From: Rhizobium mongolense subsp. loessense
GTDB lineage: Bacteria > Pseudomonadota > Alphaproteobacteria > Rhizobiales > Rhizobiaceae
Assembly (NCBI RefSeq): GCF_900099775.1
Contig: NZ_FMTM01000006.1
Location: forward strand, 62,001 to 126,000
Direction of reading: 5' to 3'
DNA: 64,000 bases
Shown here: in pieces, positions 63,066-64,000 of the stretch
Layout: each line of letters begins with the position of its first letter
How positions within the stretch are numbered: position 1 is the first letter of the stretch
Position numbers and translations under genes: made by a program
Notes under the pieces: model-generated
The model's input: only the letters and a program-made list of their open reading frames with translations
Told to the model about the DNA's origin: nothing
Database searches by the model: none

Positions 63066-63479
63066 TCAGTGCCGCGTTTCTTCGTCCATATCCGGCGCTG
63101 CCCACATCTTTTCGATGTTGTAGAACTCGCGGATTTCGGGGCGGAAGACGTGCACGATGATATCGCCGGTGTCGATCAGGACCCAATCACCGCCGTCCTT
63201 GCCCTCAACGCGGGCTGCGCCAAAGCCCTCGTCTTTCAAGTCGGTGAGCAGATGATCCGCGATCGCCAGGACATGGCGGTTCGATCGGCCGGAGACGACG
63301 ACCATATAGTCCCCCAACGCAGATTTCCCAGCAATGTCGATGGTGACGATATCTTCAGCTTTGGAGTCCTCAAGGCTTGTGAGGACAGCTTGCAGAGCGC
63401 GGGCGGCAGCATCGGCGCCACGTTCCAGGCTCTTCGGGACAACGGCGAGCGTTCTTCCCTTGGCGTGTACTGTTGTCAG
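63066..63479 (-). CDS. rsfS: Ribosome silencing factor RsfS
   Basis: RsfS binds L14 and keeps ribosome subunits apart under starvation. The domain includes SLEDSKAEDIVTIDIAGKSA, GDYMVVVSGRSNRHVLAIAD and GGDWVLIDTGDIIVHVF, with EFYNIEKMWAAPD. The conserved start begins TTVHAKGRTLAVV and would use the rare CTG at 63479, preceded by AGGAAAGGAAA. The frame can extend to ATG 63518 or 63512. nadD, usually next upstream, is not visible. Confidence 0.88.
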   Translation of the reverse strand: MTTVHAKGRTLAVVPKSLERGADAAARALQAVLTSLEDSKAEDIVTIDIAGKSALGDYMVVVSGRSNRHVLAIADHLLTDLKDEGFGAARVEGKDGGDWVLIDTGDIIVHVFRPEIREFYNIEKMWAAPDMDEETRH

Positions 63480-63711
63480 TGCTTTTCCTTTCCTGCAATA
63501 ACAGAACATGCGCATCACTGATTTGGGCGAACCAAATCATGGTTAAGATAGGCATCAAACCGTTAATCTTTCAAGACACGAGCCGGTTATCATTTCGCGA
63601 AGACTTAAATTCGCGTTCAAGATTTATGTCGTTACCGGCAGCAAGGCGGCTGTGTACAGCGCCAACGGCCAAGCGTAAAGTGGCTTCGAGTTTCCGTAAC
63701 TGCAGAACCGA

Positions 63712-64000
63712 ATGGACACTACCGCCAGAAATCAACTCGTTCCCATCCTACGCATCAGCTTTCCACACGAGGATCGCCTAGGCCGCGGCAAGATGGAACT
63801 CCTGGAGCGCATCCGCGAAACCGGCTCGATTTCGGCAGCCGGCAGGGCGATGGACATGTCCTATCGGCGCGCCTGGTTGCTCGTCAGCGACATGAACCGC
63901 ATGTTCAACGCGCCGGTAGTCGAATCCCAGCGCGGCGGCCAGAAGGGTGGCGGCGCTGCGCTGACGCCATTTGGCGAGGAGTTGCTGTCCCGGTTTCGGC
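63712..64000 (+). CDS. ModE/LysR-type winged-helix regulator, 5' part
   Basis: The 96 residues to the right edge begin MDTTARNQLVPILRISFP and contain GRGKMELLERIRETGSISAA, AGRAMDMSYRRAWLLVSDMN and VVESQRGGQKGGGAALTPFG. This is the HTH of the ModE N-terminal type, which binds DNA in molybdate-responsive regulators. In rhizobia such single-domain proteins may lack the molybdate-binding half; the rest is outside the window. It is divergent from rsfS. Confidence 0.88.
   Translation, partial: MDTTARNQLVPILRISFPHEDRLGRGKMELLERIRETGSISAAGRAMDMSYRRAWLLVSDMNRMFNAPVVESQRGGQKGGGAALTPFGEELLSRFR

Noticed and set aside
1..64000. tRNA genes, rRNA genes and CRISPR arrays
   Set aside because: No cloverleaf, rRNA segment or regular repeat-spacer array was seen by eye; a tRNAscan or CRISPR search would settle it.

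Overview
The window is about 64 kb of chromosome from an alphaproteobacterium of the Rhizobiaceae, most probably Rhizobium (R. etli/R. leguminosarum type). The evidence is the gene order hemE-hemJ-rho-mnmE-mnmG-rsmG-parA-parB, a DUF1013 (TrcR) cell-cycle regulator, the very large NAD-dependent glutamate dehydrogenase, alphaproteobacterial LexA and CtrA-type sites, frequent TTG/GTG starts, and coding sequence of roughly 58-62% GC throughout. This is inference from protein and DNA patterns read by eye; no database was searched.

1-9.5 kb is the origin and partition region. A candidate oriC (401-803) lies between a PPDK regulatory protein gene and hemE. It is followed by haem genes (hemE, hemJ), rho, the tRNA-modification pair mnmE/mnmG, rsmG and the segregation pair parA/parB. 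One near-perfect and one perfect parS site flank mnmG. 9.5-13.7 kb is a minus-strand operon, leuS-lptE-holA. 13.9-27 kb carries a PLP-binding YggS protein, two AMP-forming acyl-CoA synthetases (prpE-like and acs) flanking a lone flagellin and trcR, then a DUF1674 gene, htpX, rsmB, a heparinase-like gene and purH.

27-44.6 kb is mostly metabolism and envelope: a UMF1-type transporter, NAD-glutamate dehydrogenase, pdxY, a beta-carbonic anhydrase, a lytic transglycosylase, asd, an MHS-type symporter with a large insert, a PAP2 phosphatase, leuB, leuD, a CitE-like lyase and a DUF1737 protein. 44.7-50.6 kb is a complete SOS mutasome cassette (imuA-imuB-dnaE2) behind a perfect alphaproteobacterial LexA box.

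50.6-57.8 kb looks accessory. It holds a vapBC toxin-antitoxin pair with a palindromic operator, about 700 bp of decayed DNA with an IS6-type transposase remnant, and a bfd-bfr iron-storage pair. It then has a three-gene minus-strand cassette: an exported Pcm-like methyltransferase, a polytopic spermidine-synthase-like membrane protein, and a DUF429-like protein. This cassette is the best candidate here for an undescribed system.

57.8-64 kb returns to a conserved minus-strand core: rsfS, rlmH, an EnvC-like M23 protein, a C-terminal protease, a divergent polysaccharide deacetylase and rppH. A partial ModE-like regulator runs off the right edge. I saw no tRNA, rRNA or CRISPR array.
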